Origin: Kiritimatiellota bacterium
Lineage (GTDB): Bacteria > Verrucomicrobiota > Kiritimatiellia > JAAZAB01
Reading direction: 5' to 3'
Assembly (NCBI GenBank): GCA_008636095.1
Contig: VSJD01000223.1
Location: 1-19,213 of the forward strand
Length of the DNA: 19,213 bases
Numbering within the stretch: the first letter of the stretch is position 1; the number at the start of each line of letters is the position of its first letter. Under the pieces are notes generated by a model. It was not told the DNA's origin. It was given only the letters and a program-made list of their open reading frames with translations, and did not search any database. This document shows positions 1 to 7,917 of this stretch, one piece after another. A program made the translations under genes and the position numbers.

Positions 1-483
1 AATATTCTCCGCCATAATGGCGCCTTTCTGTTCAAATAATGAAACGCAGCTTTAATTTAGCCGAAGATATACGTCAGCGAAAGGAAAAAATAATAACATC
101 CCATAATCAGTAATGCGTCAGTTATGGGTCAGTTATTTTTTGGGCAGCCAAAGTTGTGCCATCCAAGCAGAGATGTCTCGACTTCCGCCGTCGCTCAAGG
201 AGCTATGGCGGACAAGTCGCTCGACATGATACGCAGAAACGGTCATTCCGCCTGCCCGCCATAGCCTCTTGGCGACGGCGGAAGCTTAAGCGAGGAATCT
301 CGCCTTTGGCGGACAAGTCTCACTGACGGCGGACACGCCTCGCTATAGGCGTAACCGTATTATGCCCCCAAAAACAACTGACGCATTACCATAATCAGAT
401 AATATTCCTTGTGATGGGTCATCTGCTATGTTAATGCTATTATATATGGCTATAACGTATGGTGAGGGGTTCAGGAGCATTCA
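1..483. other. Gene-free left edge containing a MITE-like insertion
   Basis: I see no credible gene here. Positions 10-22 are a small palindrome (CGCCAT-A-ATGGCG). Positions 110-389 form a MITE-like element (separate entry). The remaining 390-483 is AT-rich DNA that should carry the promoter of the gene starting at 484; TTGTGA (about 408-413) and several TAT-rich hexamers are present, but no pair is convincing. The Shine-Dalgarno AGGAG at 473-477 belongs to the next gene. Confidence 0.6.
110..389. mobile_element. MITE-like element with GTAA terminal inverted repeats and 8-bp target duplication
   Basis: The left end reads GTAATGCGTCAGTT (110-123) and the right end is its exact reverse complement (376-389). 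Further in, a second inverted block follows (TTTTTTGGGCA on the left, TGCCCCCAAAAA on the right), so the ends form a long imperfect terminal inverted repeat. CATAATCA flanks the element directly on both sides (102-109 and 390-397), as expected of an 8-bp target duplication. The interior has a second inverted repeat of about 30 bp (182-211 with 256-284). There is no coding capacity. GTAA ends plus 8-bp duplications are hallmarks of the IS66 family, so a non-autonomous IS66-type derivative is my inference. The ends and duplications themselves are read directly. Confidence 0.75.
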
Positions 484-1740
484 GTGATATTTTTAATTAT
501 AACTATCGTGTTTTCAATGGGTATATCGTTTCTGTGTTCGCTATCCGAAGCCTGTTTGCTCAGTCTTTCCATGGCTGATTTGGCGGTCCTGTCCGAGAAA
601 AAGCCGAGGGCAGGCCAGCTCCTGAAGCAGATGAAAGAAGCGGTCCAAAAGCCGATTGCGGCAATCCTGATTGTTAATAATTTTTCCAATATTATCGGGG
701 CGGCTGTCTCGGGGGTAATATTCAGTGGCCTGTTTGGAAACAAGTGGATTGGCCTGTTTTCCTTCTTTTTTTCACTGGCGGTTATTCAATGGGCCGAATA
801 TCTCCCCAAAACGCTGGGGGTATTGCACAACCGTCCCCTCGCCGGCATAATTGCAGGACCCCTGGCTTATATGGTTCGTATCCTTAGTCCTCTGGTGTTT
901 ATGTTGGAGCGGATCAATCGCCCGTTCCTGCGCGGAGCGAAATACCGGTCAACGACGGATGCCTTGAATGAAATTACGCTGTTGGCCCGCTACGCCTCGG
1001 TGAATAAGCTGATTTCGCGCGAGCAGGTGGATATTGTTTCGCGTAGCATCAAGCTCTCGCAGTCCCGGGTCCAGGATATCATGGTTGGGCGCGACGAAAT
1101 CAAGTTCCTCTCCACCGCCATGACGATGGCCGAGGCCCTGATCGAGGCGCATATTCATCATCATACCCGTTATGTTCTCGTTCGAGACGGCAACATGGAT
1201 GAGATTGTCGGCTACGTGAACGTGAAGGATATCGTCAGTGCCCTGCAGATCAATCCCACGGACCCCTCGCTTAAAGGCATTGCGCGGCCGGTGCTGACAG
1301 TGAGTGCCGTGCTCCTGGTGCCCGCCCTGCTGAAGGAGCTGACCCGCGGCTACCAGCACATGGCGGTCGTCAGGAACGACCAGGCCAGGACCGTGGGACT
1401 GGTGACGCTGGAGGATGTTGTGGAAGCCATTGTCGGCGACCTGGAAGACGAATACGATGTTATGCCCAGCCACGTTATTCCAATTTCCGAAATCCGCTTC
1501 CTGGCCGGCGGCGGCGTGAGCCTGGCAACGCTCAGGGCAAAAACCAAATTCGATCTGCCGGAGCTGCCAACCAACTTGAATGATTGGCTGTGTTCGTTAT
1601 ATCAAAATCTGCCGCCCATCGAGCACGCGATCCCGTTTTTGGATTTGATGTTCATCGTGCGCAAAATCAGGCGTTCCAAGATTCACGAGGTCATGGTGGA
1701 AAAGCGCCATCAAACCAAGCCGCCGGCGATGCCCGGATAA
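484..1740 (+). CDS. CNNM/DUF21 membrane protein with paired CBS domains (CorC/HlyC-like)
   Basis: Starts at GTG 484, with AGGAG at 473-477 six bases upstream. The 418-residue length is normal for this family. Residues 1 to about 165 form the CNNM (DUF21) membrane domain: hydrophobic helices, the signature SLSEACLLSL near residue 20 and EYLPKTLG near residue 105. A CBS pair follows (about 190-320, starting VQDIMVGRDEIKF), then a C-terminal region (about 330-405) that looks like a divergent CorC/HlyC transporter-associated domain. Proteins of this type sit in the inner membrane and are linked to Mg2+/Co2+ or Na+ transport, with the CBS pair binding adenine nucleotides. The actual substrate cannot be read from the sequence. 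It heads a same-strand run with the small membrane gene at 1764, and is in good reading condition with no frameshift. Confidence 0.88.
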   Translation: MIFLIITIVFSMGISFLCSLSEACLLSLSMADLAVLSEKKPRAGQLLKQMKEAVQKPIAAILIVNNFSNIIGAAVSGVIFSGLFGNKWIGLFSFFFSLAVIQWAEYLPKTLGVLHNRPLAGIIAGPLAYMVRILSPLVFMLERINRPFLRGAKYRSTTDALNEITLLARYASVNKLISREQVDIVSRSIKLSQSRVQDIMVGRDEIKFLSTAMTMAEALIEAHIHHHTRYVLVRDGNMDEIVGYVNVKDIVSALQINPTDPSLKGIARPVLTVSAVLLVPALLKELTRGYQHMAVVRNDQARTVGLVTLEDVVEAIVGDLEDEYDVMPSHVIPISEIRFLAGGGVSLATLRAKTKFDLPELPTNLNDWLCSLYQNLPPIEHAIPFLDLMFIVRKIRRSKIHEVMVEKRHQTKPPAMPG

Positions 1741-1763
1741 TTTGGCGCATATGAGGAGAAGCA

Positions 1764-2213
1764 ATGCCAACGCAAGTGGAATTGCCCGTGAACGGCCCGA
1801 CGCACGATACTCCCGGATCTTCCGCTCGGTTGGCCATATTTCTCTCGGCGGCGGTTTGCCCGGGTGCGGGGCACTTTGTCCAGCGCCGGTGGATCTTGGG
1901 ATCGCTGTACCTCGCGGTGTTTGTCGCCTGCCTGGTCATGACGCTTCTTACCGTGATCGTGCCGTTGATGATGAATTTGCGTATTTCCCTGGATTTTGCG
2001 GAGAAGGGCAATAGTGAGACCTTTCGGACAATTTCCATAGTTAAGTTATTAATCTGGTTCGGATTGTCAGTCATGGTCTATCTGGCGGCCCTGGTGGATA
2101 TCATCGCGTATGCCCGCCGGCAGGCCCGGAGGCGGTTGGACACGCGCCGGAAGAACATGGAGACTACACACAAGGTGTTCAGTGTTCGGTGTTCGGAGGA
2201 GCATGACCAATGA
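1764..2213 (+). CDS. Small multi-pass membrane protein, unknown function
   Basis: ATG 1764 is preceded by GAGGAG (1753-1758), five bases away, and lies 23 bp after the CNNM gene, so the two are probably co-transcribed. The 149-residue product has three hydrophobic segments (about 22-40, 43-70 and 93-113) and a basic tail (RRQARRRLDTRRK). The first segment contains PGAGHFVQRR, resembling the PGxGH/Q motif of small TM2- or DUF6677-like membrane proteins, but I cannot assign it to a family firmly. The last residues are encoded by a heptamer-type repeat (2173-2196), suggesting the C-terminus has drifted into repeat sequence. Function unknown. Confidence 0.7.
   Translation: MPTQVELPVNGPTHDTPGSSARLAIFLSAAVCPGAGHFVQRRWILGSLYLAVFVACLVMTLLTVIVPLMMNLRISLDFAEKGNSETFRTISIVKLLIWFGLSVMVYLAALVDIIAYARRQARRRLDTRRKNMETTHKVFSVRCSEEHDQ
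2173..2196 (-). repeat. Heptamer repeat array, inverted copy
   Basis: On the minus strand this reads as GAACAC-type heptamers (GAACACC, GAACACT, GAACACC). It is the reverse complement of 2348-2371 with one mismatch in 24, so the two arms could pair across about 150 nt. It overlaps the last codons of the small membrane protein gene. Confidence 0.7.
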
Positions 2214-2317
2214 ACCAGGAAGAAACAGGCAAGGCTTATGGGGAGTGCATTCTAATGCTAAATGGTCTCGATAAATCGTTTGAACGACGCCCGCCCAGGC
2301 AGAAATGCCGTTGGGCC

Positions 2318-2374
2318 GTCGCTAAGGCCGCTGACGAGTATGACGAGCCGAACACTGAACACTGAACACCTGAG
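2318..2374 (+). repeat. Dispersed 57-bp repeat, copy 1 (upstream of nadB)
   Basis: This unit matches 4083-4139 at 48 of 57 positions by eye, without gaps. It begins GTCGCTAAGGCCGCTGACG and ends in a GAACACT/GAACACC heptamer run (2348-2371). It lies 22 bp before the nadB start; copy 2 lies 8 bp before the topB start. The heptamer end is also the inverted partner of 2173-2196. Confidence 0.75.
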
Positions 2375-2396
2375 TAGTTGCGATCCGGAGCAATTA

Positions 2397-4019
2397 ATGG
2401 ATATTTTGGATTTTGATTATGTCGTTGTGGGCAGTGGCATCGCCGGCCTGATGTCAGCCATTCACCTTGCCCGTTATGGCCGGGTCGGTATCCTGACCAA
2501 GAAGGACAGCGCCGAGAGCAACTCGAATTATGCCCAAGGCGGCATTGCCTGTGTTGTAACTTCGGATGACAGTTTTGAGGAACATGTCCGCGACACCCTG
2601 GTCGCCGGTGATGGCCTGTGCAATGAATCGGTCGTGCGGACGATCATTAGCGCCGGTCCGGCGCGTATCGCGGAATTGGAATCTTTCGGCTTGAAATTTG
2701 CCGAACTGCCCGGCGCCCCCGGCGCGGGCTATGACCTGGGACGCGAGGGCGGCCATTCGCGCCGGCGGGTTTTGCATTGCGGTGATATCACCGGACGGGA
2801 AGTCGAACAGATCCTGCTCAACCGTATCCGTGCTGAACCAACCGCCACCATCCTGGAACACTGCGTGGTCATTGATCTGATTACGACCGGCTGGCTGGGT
2901 GCGGACGGGATAAACCGGTGCGTGGGGGGGTATTTTCTTAATACCCAGACGGGCGTGATCGCAGCCTTTCGTGCGCCGTTTACCGTGCTGGCCACGGGCG
3001 GCGGCGGCAAGGTGTATTTGTATACCACCAATCCCGATATCGCCACTGGCGACGGTGTAGCCCTGGCCTGGCGCGCGGGCGCGCCAATCAAAAACCTGGA
3101 ATTCATCCAGTTCCATCCCACCTGTCTGTATCACCCGGAAGCCAAGTCATTTCTGATCAGCGAGGCGGTACGCGGGGAGGGCGCCGTGCTGGTCAATGCG
3201 CGCGGCGAATCGTTCATGGAACGCTATGACCCGCGCGGTTCGTTAGCGCCGCGCGATATTGTGGCGCGCGCCATTGACCACGAAATGAAGCTCCGCGGTT
3301 CGCGCTGTGTCTATCTCGATATTCGTCACCAGAGGCTTGCGTTTCTCAAGGAGCGCTTCCCTAATATTTACATGACTTGCGCCCGGTTTGGGATTGACAT
3401 GGCGCGTGACCTGATCCCGGTGGTGCCGGCGGCGCATTATTTCTGCGGCGGGGTGGAGGCATCTGTGGATGGAAGCACGTCCCTGTCGGGACTCTATGCC
3501 TGCGGGGAAGTGGCCTGCACGGGCCTGCACGGTGCCAACCGGCTGGCCAGCAACTCGCTCCTGGAGGCGCTGGTCTGCGCGCATGCCATGGCGGGAACCG
3601 TCGGCGCGTTGCCCCGCGCCCAGCCGGCGCTTGCGATCCCCGCCTGGCAGTCGGGTACAGCGGTACCCAGCGATGAGGCGATTGTCATCGAACACAACTG
3701 GAACGAGGTGCGCACCTGTATGTGGGATTACGTGGGTATTGTGCGCACCAATAAACGTCTGGAGCGTGCCCGCCGCCGCATCGGCAACCTGCGCCGTGAG
3801 ATTCAGCAGTATTATTTCGATTATCTCGTCACCCCCGACCTGCTGGAATTGCGCAACATCGCCGCCGTGGGCGAACTGATTGTCCGTTCGGCCATTCATC
3901 GGCGTGAGAGCCGCGGCCTGCATTACACCCTTGATTACTTGTCGAAGGATCCCGCCTTGCCGCCGCGCGATACCGTCATCCGTGATCCGCCAGGCGGCCA
4001 CAGTCCGGACAACAGCTGA
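2397..4019 (+). CDS. nadB: L-aspartate oxidase
   Basis: FAD flavoprotein that oxidises L-aspartate to iminoaspartate, the first step of de novo NAD synthesis, for condensation by quinolinate synthase NadA in the cytoplasm. I chose ATG 2397 because GGAG (2387-2390) lies six bases upstream and the Rossmann motif VVGSGIAGL then begins near residue 10. The frame is open back to 2262, but that extension is translated repeat DNA. From 2397 the protein is 540 residues, the usual NadB length. Visible signatures in order: NYAQGGIA, GGHSRRRVLHCGDITGRE, EFIQFHPT, EAVRGEGAVLVN, YACGEVACTGLHGANRLASN and, near the end, RESRGLHY. These separate NadB from succinate dehydrogenase SdhA fairly well. nadA and nadC are not next to it here. 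Confidence 0.95.
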   Translation: MDILDFDYVVVGSGIAGLMSAIHLARYGRVGILTKKDSAESNSNYAQGGIACVVTSDDSFEEHVRDTLVAGDGLCNESVVRTIISAGPARIAELESFGLKFAELPGAPGAGYDLGREGGHSRRRVLHCGDITGREVEQILLNRIRAEPTATILEHCVVIDLITTGWLGADGINRCVGGYFLNTQTGVIAAFRAPFTVLATGGGGKVYLYTTNPDIATGDGVALAWRAGAPIKNLEFIQFHPTCLYHPEAKSFLISEAVRGEGAVLVNARGESFMERYDPRGSLAPRDIVARAIDHEMKLRGSRCVYLDIRHQRLAFLKERFPNIYMTCARFGIDMARDLIPVVPAAHYFCGGVEASVDGSTSLSGLYACGEVACTGLHGANRLASNSLLEALVCAHAMAGTVGALPRAQPALAIPAWQSGTAVPSDEAIVIEHNWNEVRTCMWDYVGIVRTNKRLERARRRIGNLRREIQQYYFDYLVTPDLLELRNIAAVGELIVRSAIHRRESRGLHYTLDYLSKDPALPPRDTVIRDPPGGHSPDNS

Positions 4020-4082
4020 AAAATTGAATTTTATTTTACTGGCTTAAAAAAGTCAAACGTGGTTTCATCTCTTGACGCTTGT

Positions 4083-4139
4083 GTTGCTAAGGCCGCTGGC
4101 GAGTATGGCGTGCCGAACCCTGAACCCTGAATACCCAAG
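4083..4139 (+). repeat. Dispersed 57-bp repeat, copy 2 (upstream of topB)
   Basis: Second copy of the unit at 2318-2374. Its end carries the heptamers GAACCCT, GAACCCT, GAATACC (from 4115). It fills most of the gap between nadB (ends 4019) and topB (starts 4148) and leaves no visible Shine-Dalgarno sequence for topB. The rest of that gap (4020-4082) is AT-rich, without a clear terminator. Confidence 0.75.
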
Positions 4140-4147
4140 TTATTATC

Positions 4148-6784
4148 ATGAGCAAGCAGTTAATCATCGCCGAAAAACCGTCCGTGGCCGCCGATATTGC
4201 CAAGGCATTGGGCGGCTTCACCAAGAAGGGCGAGTTTTTCGAAAGCGAGGCTTTTGTCTTGTCTTCGGCCGTCGGTCATTTATTGGAGATCGTGGTGCCG
4301 GAAGGGCAGGAAGTTAAACGTGGCAAATGGAACTTGGTCAACCTGCCGATCATTCCCACGCACTTCGATCTGCGGCCGATCGAGAAAAGTGCGCCGCGGC
4401 TCAAAGTACTGCTCCGGCTGATCAAGCGCAAGGATGTGGATGCGCTGGTGAACGCCTGCGATGCCGGCCGCGAGGGCGAGCTTATTTTTCGCTATATCGC
4501 GCAGTTCGCCGGTACGTCGAAGTCCATCCGGCGGTTGTGGCTGCAATCCATGACGCAGGGCGCCATCCGTGAAGCCTTCACCGCCTTGCGCGCCGATGCC
4601 GATATGAAGCCCCTGGCGGACGCCGCCGTTTGCCGTTCCGAGGCCGATTGGCTGGTGGGCATCAACGGCACCCGCGCCATGACGGCGTTTAACTCCAAGT
4701 TGGGTGGATTTCAGCTCACGACGGTTGGCCGCGTGCAGACCCCGACGTTGATGATCGTCGTCGAGCGCGAGGAAAAAATCAAAAAATTTATGCCCCGGGA
4801 TTACTGGGAGCTCCATGCCGTGTTCCAAGCCGTGGCCGGCGATTACCCGGGCCGCTGGTTTGATGAAGCCTTTTCCAAGGGCAAACCGGAAGTTCAACCG
4901 CCTATGGCGGGCTCCGGTGAGCTCAGTCGAACCGCGCCTGAGGCGACCAGGGATGTCGATGCCAAGCCGGAGCGCCTGTGGGATGCCGCCCGCGCCGAAG
5001 CCATCCGCGCCAAGTGCCTGGGTAAGAGCGGCGTGGTCACCGAGGAAAGCAAGCCCGCCACCCAGCTTTCGCCCTTGCTGTTTGACCTGACCAGCCTCCA
5101 GCGGGAAGCCAACGGGCGTTTTGGCTTTTCCGCCAAGCGCACGCTTCAGCTTGCGCAGGCGTTGTACGAACGCCATAAAGTCCTGACCTATCCGCGCACG
5201 GATGCGCGCGCCCTGCCGGAGGATTACCTGGGCGCGGTCAAGAAAACCCTCGCGGCCATGGCCTCCGCCGGGTACGGCGAATTGGCCGGGCATATCCTGA
5301 AGCAGAACTGGGTCCACCCGAACAAGCGGATTTTCAATAACGCCAAGATTTCCGACCACTTCGCCATCATTCCGACGGCGCAAATGCCGAAAGTTTTAAG
5401 CGAAGAAGAAAGCAAGATCTATGACATGGTGGCCCGGCGGTTTTTGGCCGTGTTTTACCCGGCTGCCGAGTTCCTGGTTACGACGCGTATTACGCGTGTC
5501 GAAGCCGAGCCCTTTAAGAGCGAAGGCAAAGTCCTCGTAACCCCGGGCTGGATGGTCGTTTACGGCAAAGAAGCCCACAACGAAGAGACGCCTACCTTGA
5601 CGGCGGTGCAGTCCGGGGAAATTGTGCAGACCCGTGCCATCGAATGTGTCGGCACGCAGACCAAGCCGCCGCCCCGGTACACGGAAGCCACCTTGCTGAC
5701 CGCCATGGAAGGCGCGGGCAAGCTGGTCGAAGACGATGAATTACGCGAAGCCATGAGCGCCAAGGGCCTGGGCACGCCGGCGACGCGCGCATCAATTATC
5801 GAGGGCCTGATCTATGAGAAATACATGCTTCGGCGGGGTAGGGAACTGCAGGCCACCGCCAAGGCGTTTTCGCTGGCGGCGCTATTGCGCGGCCTTCAGA
5901 TCCCCGAACTCTGTTCGCCTGAACTGACCGGCGACTGGGAATTCAAATTAAAGCAGATGGAACACAACCAGTTGCCGCGTGCCGAGTTCATGCAGGAAAT
6001 CGCGGCCATGACCCGCCGCATCGTGGATCAGACCAGAAAGTTTGAACACGACACCGTTCCCGGTGACTTCAGTATCCTGAAAGCGCCCTGTCCAAAATGC
6101 GCCGGTCCTATACACGAAAATTACCGGCGTTTCCAGTGCCAGAAGTGCGATTTCTTTATCTGGAAGACGCTGGCCGGGCGGCAGTTCGAGGTGGCTGAAA
6201 TGGAGGACCTGCTGACCAGGAAGTCGGTTGGGCCCCTGGATAATTTCCGCAGCCACAAGGGTAAAGTATTCGCGGCTATGGTCAAGTTGAGCTTGGAAAA
6301 TAAAGTGGAGTTTGATTTCGGTACGGCGTCCGGCGCCGAGGTCGTTGATTTCAGCGGCAAGGAGTCCTTGGGTAAATGCCCGAAGTGCGGCGCTGGTGTC
6401 TATGAAAACGGTCCCAGCTATGTCTGCGAAAAGGCGGTCGGCGCGAAGCGCGCCTGCACATTCCGGTGCGGGACCGTCATCCTGAAACAGATCGTGGATA
6501 AGACCCAGCTGGTCAAACTGCTGACCACCGGCAAAACCGATCTGTTGGCCCGGTTTATCTCCCGCAAAGGGCGTCCTTTCCGCGCCTTCCTTGTCGTTCG
6601 CGACGGCCAGGTGGGCTTCGAGTTTGTCAATGCCAAGAAGAAGCCGGCCGCTACCGGAAACACATCGAAGCGAACGACAGACGTCGGCCTGCCCACCGTA
6701 GCCCTTGGGGCGAAGGCGGGACGCCCGACGCCAGACGACGGAACGGAGAAGAGTGAAGACAGAGGCCTGACGCCAGACGCCTGA
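4148..6784 (+). CDS. topB: DNA topoisomerase III (type IA) with C-terminal zinc-finger and Toprim_Crpt regions
   Basis: Type IA enzyme that cuts one DNA strand through a 5'-phosphotyrosine and decatenates or relaxes DNA. The N-terminus LIIAEKPSVAADIAKAL with Glu9, and DAGREGE (105-111), form the Mg2+-binding TOPRIM site; the DAGREGE form is typical of TopB rather than TopA. The catalytic tyrosine is Tyr348 in TYPRTDAR. C-terminal CPKC motifs start at residues 648 and 744, each followed by a second cysteine cluster, and a Toprim_Crpt-like segment (FISRKGRPFRAFLVV) follows. At 878 residues it is longer than E. coli TopB (about 650) because of this tail. The last 20 or so residues are encoded by 7-bp-period repeat DNA and are probably not functional. 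No clear ribosome binding site precedes ATG 4148, though the N-terminal motif fixes the start. Confidence 0.93.
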   Translation: MSKQLIIAEKPSVAADIAKALGGFTKKGEFFESEAFVLSSAVGHLLEIVVPEGQEVKRGKWNLVNLPIIPTHFDLRPIEKSAPRLKVLLRLIKRKDVDALVNACDAGREGELIFRYIAQFAGTSKSIRRLWLQSMTQGAIREAFTALRADADMKPLADAAVCRSEADWLVGINGTRAMTAFNSKLGGFQLTTVGRVQTPTLMIVVEREEKIKKFMPRDYWELHAVFQAVAGDYPGRWFDEAFSKGKPEVQPPMAGSGELSRTAPEATRDVDAKPERLWDAARAEAIRAKCLGKSGVVTEESKPATQLSPLLFDLTSLQREANGRFGFSAKRTLQLAQALYERHKVLTYPRTDARALPEDYLGAVKKTLAAMASAGYGELAGHILKQNWVHPNKRIFNNAKISDHFAIIPTAQMPKVLSEEESKIYDMVARRFLAVFYPAAEFLVTTRITRVEAEPFKSEGKVLVTPGWMVVYGKEAHNEETPTLTAVQSGEIVQTRAIECVGTQTKPPPRYTEATLLTAMEGAGKLVEDDELREAMSAKGLGTPATRASIIEGLIYEKYMLRRGRELQATAKAFSLAALLRGLQIPELCSPELTGDWEFKLKQMEHNQLPRAEFMQEIAAMTRRIVDQTRKFEHDTVPGDFSILKAPCPKCAGPIHENYRRFQCQKCDFFIWKTLAGRQFEVAEMEDLLTRKSVGPLDNFRSHKGKVFAAMVKLSLENKVEFDFGTASGAEVVDFSGKESLGKCPKCGAGVYENGPSYVCEKAVGAKRACTFRCGTVILKQIVDKTQLVKLLTTGKTDLLARFISRKGRPFRAFLVVRDGQVGFEFVNAKKKPAATGNTSKRTTDVGLPTVALGAKAGRPTPDDGTEKSEDRGLTPDA

Positions 6785-6816
6785 TGCCAGCCCAGAGAAG
6801 AGTGAAGACGGACGAC
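6720..6816 (+). repeat. Heptamer repeat array across the topB stop codon
   Basis: From 6720 the sequence can be cut into 7-mers of the type GACGCCA, GACGCCT, GATGCCA, GAAGACA. A 15-bp block, GAGAAGAGTGAAGAC, occurs at 6746-6760 and again at 6795-6809, exactly 49 bp (7 x 7) apart. The topB stop codon lies inside the array, so it forms both the 3' end of the gene and the start of the gap before mutM. Confidence 0.65.
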
Positions 6817-6860
6817 AAATTGAAGAAGAAAACGTGCCATCCTTGTGTCATCTTTGCATG

Positions 6861-6899
6861 CCTGGTGTCCGGTGTCCGGCATCTGGTGTCGTCTTCCGG
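6861..6899 (-). repeat. Heptamer repeat array, inverted copy between topB and mutM
   Basis: On the minus strand this reads GACACCA, GATGCCG, GACACCG, GACACCA: the same degenerate heptamer as 6720-6816 but inverted. It lies 8 bp from the mutM stop codon, between two convergent genes. The two arrays could form a long imperfect hairpin, so a role in bidirectional termination is possible but unproven. Confidence 0.6.
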
Positions 6900-6907
6900 C
6901 CTTCAAC

Positions 6908-7738
6908 CTAATCCGGCTGGCAATTGGGACAGAGATGGGTGGCGCGCTGGGCGAGAATCATCCGACGGATTGGTTTTCCACAGCGCAAACAGGGCAAACC
7001 GGTTCGTCGAAAGACATTCAAGCCGGCCTGGTTCCGTCCGCGTTTGCCGCCGGGCCGCTGAAAATTTGACTGGGCAGATCCAAGTGTTGTCCCCTTGTTC
7101 CGGATGCCGCGGCGCAAAACATGGCGAATGGCAACATGCAGGCGGCGGGCTTCCGTTGCGCTGAGCGTGGCTGCGACGCGCTCGGGATGCAAACGCGCGG
7201 TCCAGAGCGCCTCGTCGGCATAGATGTTGCCGATGCCGGCCAGGAATGTTTGATCCAGAAGCAGGGGCTTTAATTGCCGCCGCCGTGCGCGCAGTTGGCT
7301 GATAAATACCTTCTGGTCAAAATGCTCCGAAAGCGGCTCCGGTCCCAGGCGCCCCAGGATGCCTTCCGGCGTGCGTGTCAACAACCAGCGCCCGAACTTG
7401 CGCGTATCCCGGTAGCGCAGGTCGCGGCCATCATCCAGTCGCAGGATAATATGCTGATGCGGTTCCCGCGCCGCCCTCGGGCGGTCCAAGTGCAGCTGGC
7501 CGGTCATGCGCAGGTGAATTAATAGCGTATCGCCTCCGGAAAGCGTGAGGACGATGTACTTGGCGCGCCGACGGATGGATTGCACGCGTTGACCCTTCAG
7601 GCGCGCCGCAAATACGGCGGGCGTCAGCGGCGCAATCAGCGGCATCCAGAAAGCGCGCGCCCGGGTAATGACGCGGCCGATCAGGCCGCCCGCGCGCAAC
7701 TCGCGAACCACGGTTTCAACTTCGGGTAATTCCGGCAT
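6908..7738 (-). CDS. mutM: Formamidopyrimidine-DNA glycosylase (8-oxoguanine repair)
   Basis: Bifunctional glycosylase/AP lyase that removes 8-oxoguanine and formamidopyrimidines from DNA. The start at 7738 gives the invariant N-terminus MPELPEVETV, in which Pro2 becomes the catalytic nucleophile after Met removal and Glu3 is catalytic. A GGAGG lies eight bases upstream. The frame is open 30 bp further, but that would block the essential N-terminal proline. Lys60 in RRRAKYIVL is the conserved lysine. The C-terminus has the zinc finger C250-x2-C253 ... C270-x2-C273 and ends QPD. The 276-residue length is typical. It converges with topB, with a 123 bp gap holding inverted heptamer arrays. Confidence 0.95.
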   Translation of the reverse strand: MPELPEVETVVRELRAGGLIGRVITRARAFWMPLIAPLTPAVFAARLKGQRVQSIRRRAKYIVLTLSGGDTLLIHLRMTGQLHLDRPRAAREPHQHIILRLDDGRDLRYRDTRKFGRWLLTRTPEGILGRLGPEPLSEHFDQKVFISQLRARRRQLKPLLLDQTFLAGIGNIYADEALWTARLHPERVAATLSATEARRLHVAIRHVLRRGIRNKGTTLGSAQSNFQRPGGKRGRNQAGLNVFRRTGLPCLRCGKPIRRMILAQRATHLCPNCQPD

Positions 7739-7762
7739 GGCATTTTCCTCCCGGCATAACCC

Positions 7763-7791
7763 GGACATTTCACGCTTCGTGTGAAATGTCC
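7763..7791 (-). repeat. Perfect hairpin in the mutM leader
   Basis: GGACATTTCAC (7763-7773) and GTGAAATGTCC (7781-7791) are exact reverse complements separated by GCTTCGT. The hairpin begins 25 bp upstream of the mutM start codon, inside the transcript expected from the candidate promoter at 7889-7916. It may be a dispersed palindromic repeat or an RNA element in the leader; the sequence does not decide between these. Confidence 0.6.
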
Positions 7792-7888
7792 GCCTTTCCC
7801 TTCGACTTTGCTCAGGGCCGGCGGGCTTCGACGCGCCCCACAGAACGGGGCTTGCTCCGGGTTTACCTTTCGGCGCGTCAAAGGGTGA

Positions 7889-7916
7889 ACTATAAGCGCA
7901 TTATGTTTTGGCACAA
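7889..7916 (-). promoter_or_regulatory. Candidate sigma70-type promoter for mutM
   Basis: On the minus strand TTGTGC (7916-7911) and TATAGT (7894-7889) are 16 bp apart. Transcription would start near 7882 and give a leader of about 145 nt containing the 7763-7791 hairpin. Confidence 0.45.
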
Positions 7917-7917
7917 G

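Noticed and set aside
2262..2396. Extended N-terminus for nadB
   Set aside because: It translates the dispersed repeat and has no Shine-Dalgarno; the Rossmann motif and GGAG site place the start at 2397.
4280..5383. Long open frame (367 codons) on the minus strand inside topB
   Set aside because: It is antisense to a well-conserved topoisomerase frame; the product is low-complexity, with no recognisable domain. High GC keeps the opposite frame open.
7739..7768. Extended N-terminus for mutM
   Set aside because: MutM needs Pro2 at its N-terminus after Met removal, so the start has to be the ATG at 7738.
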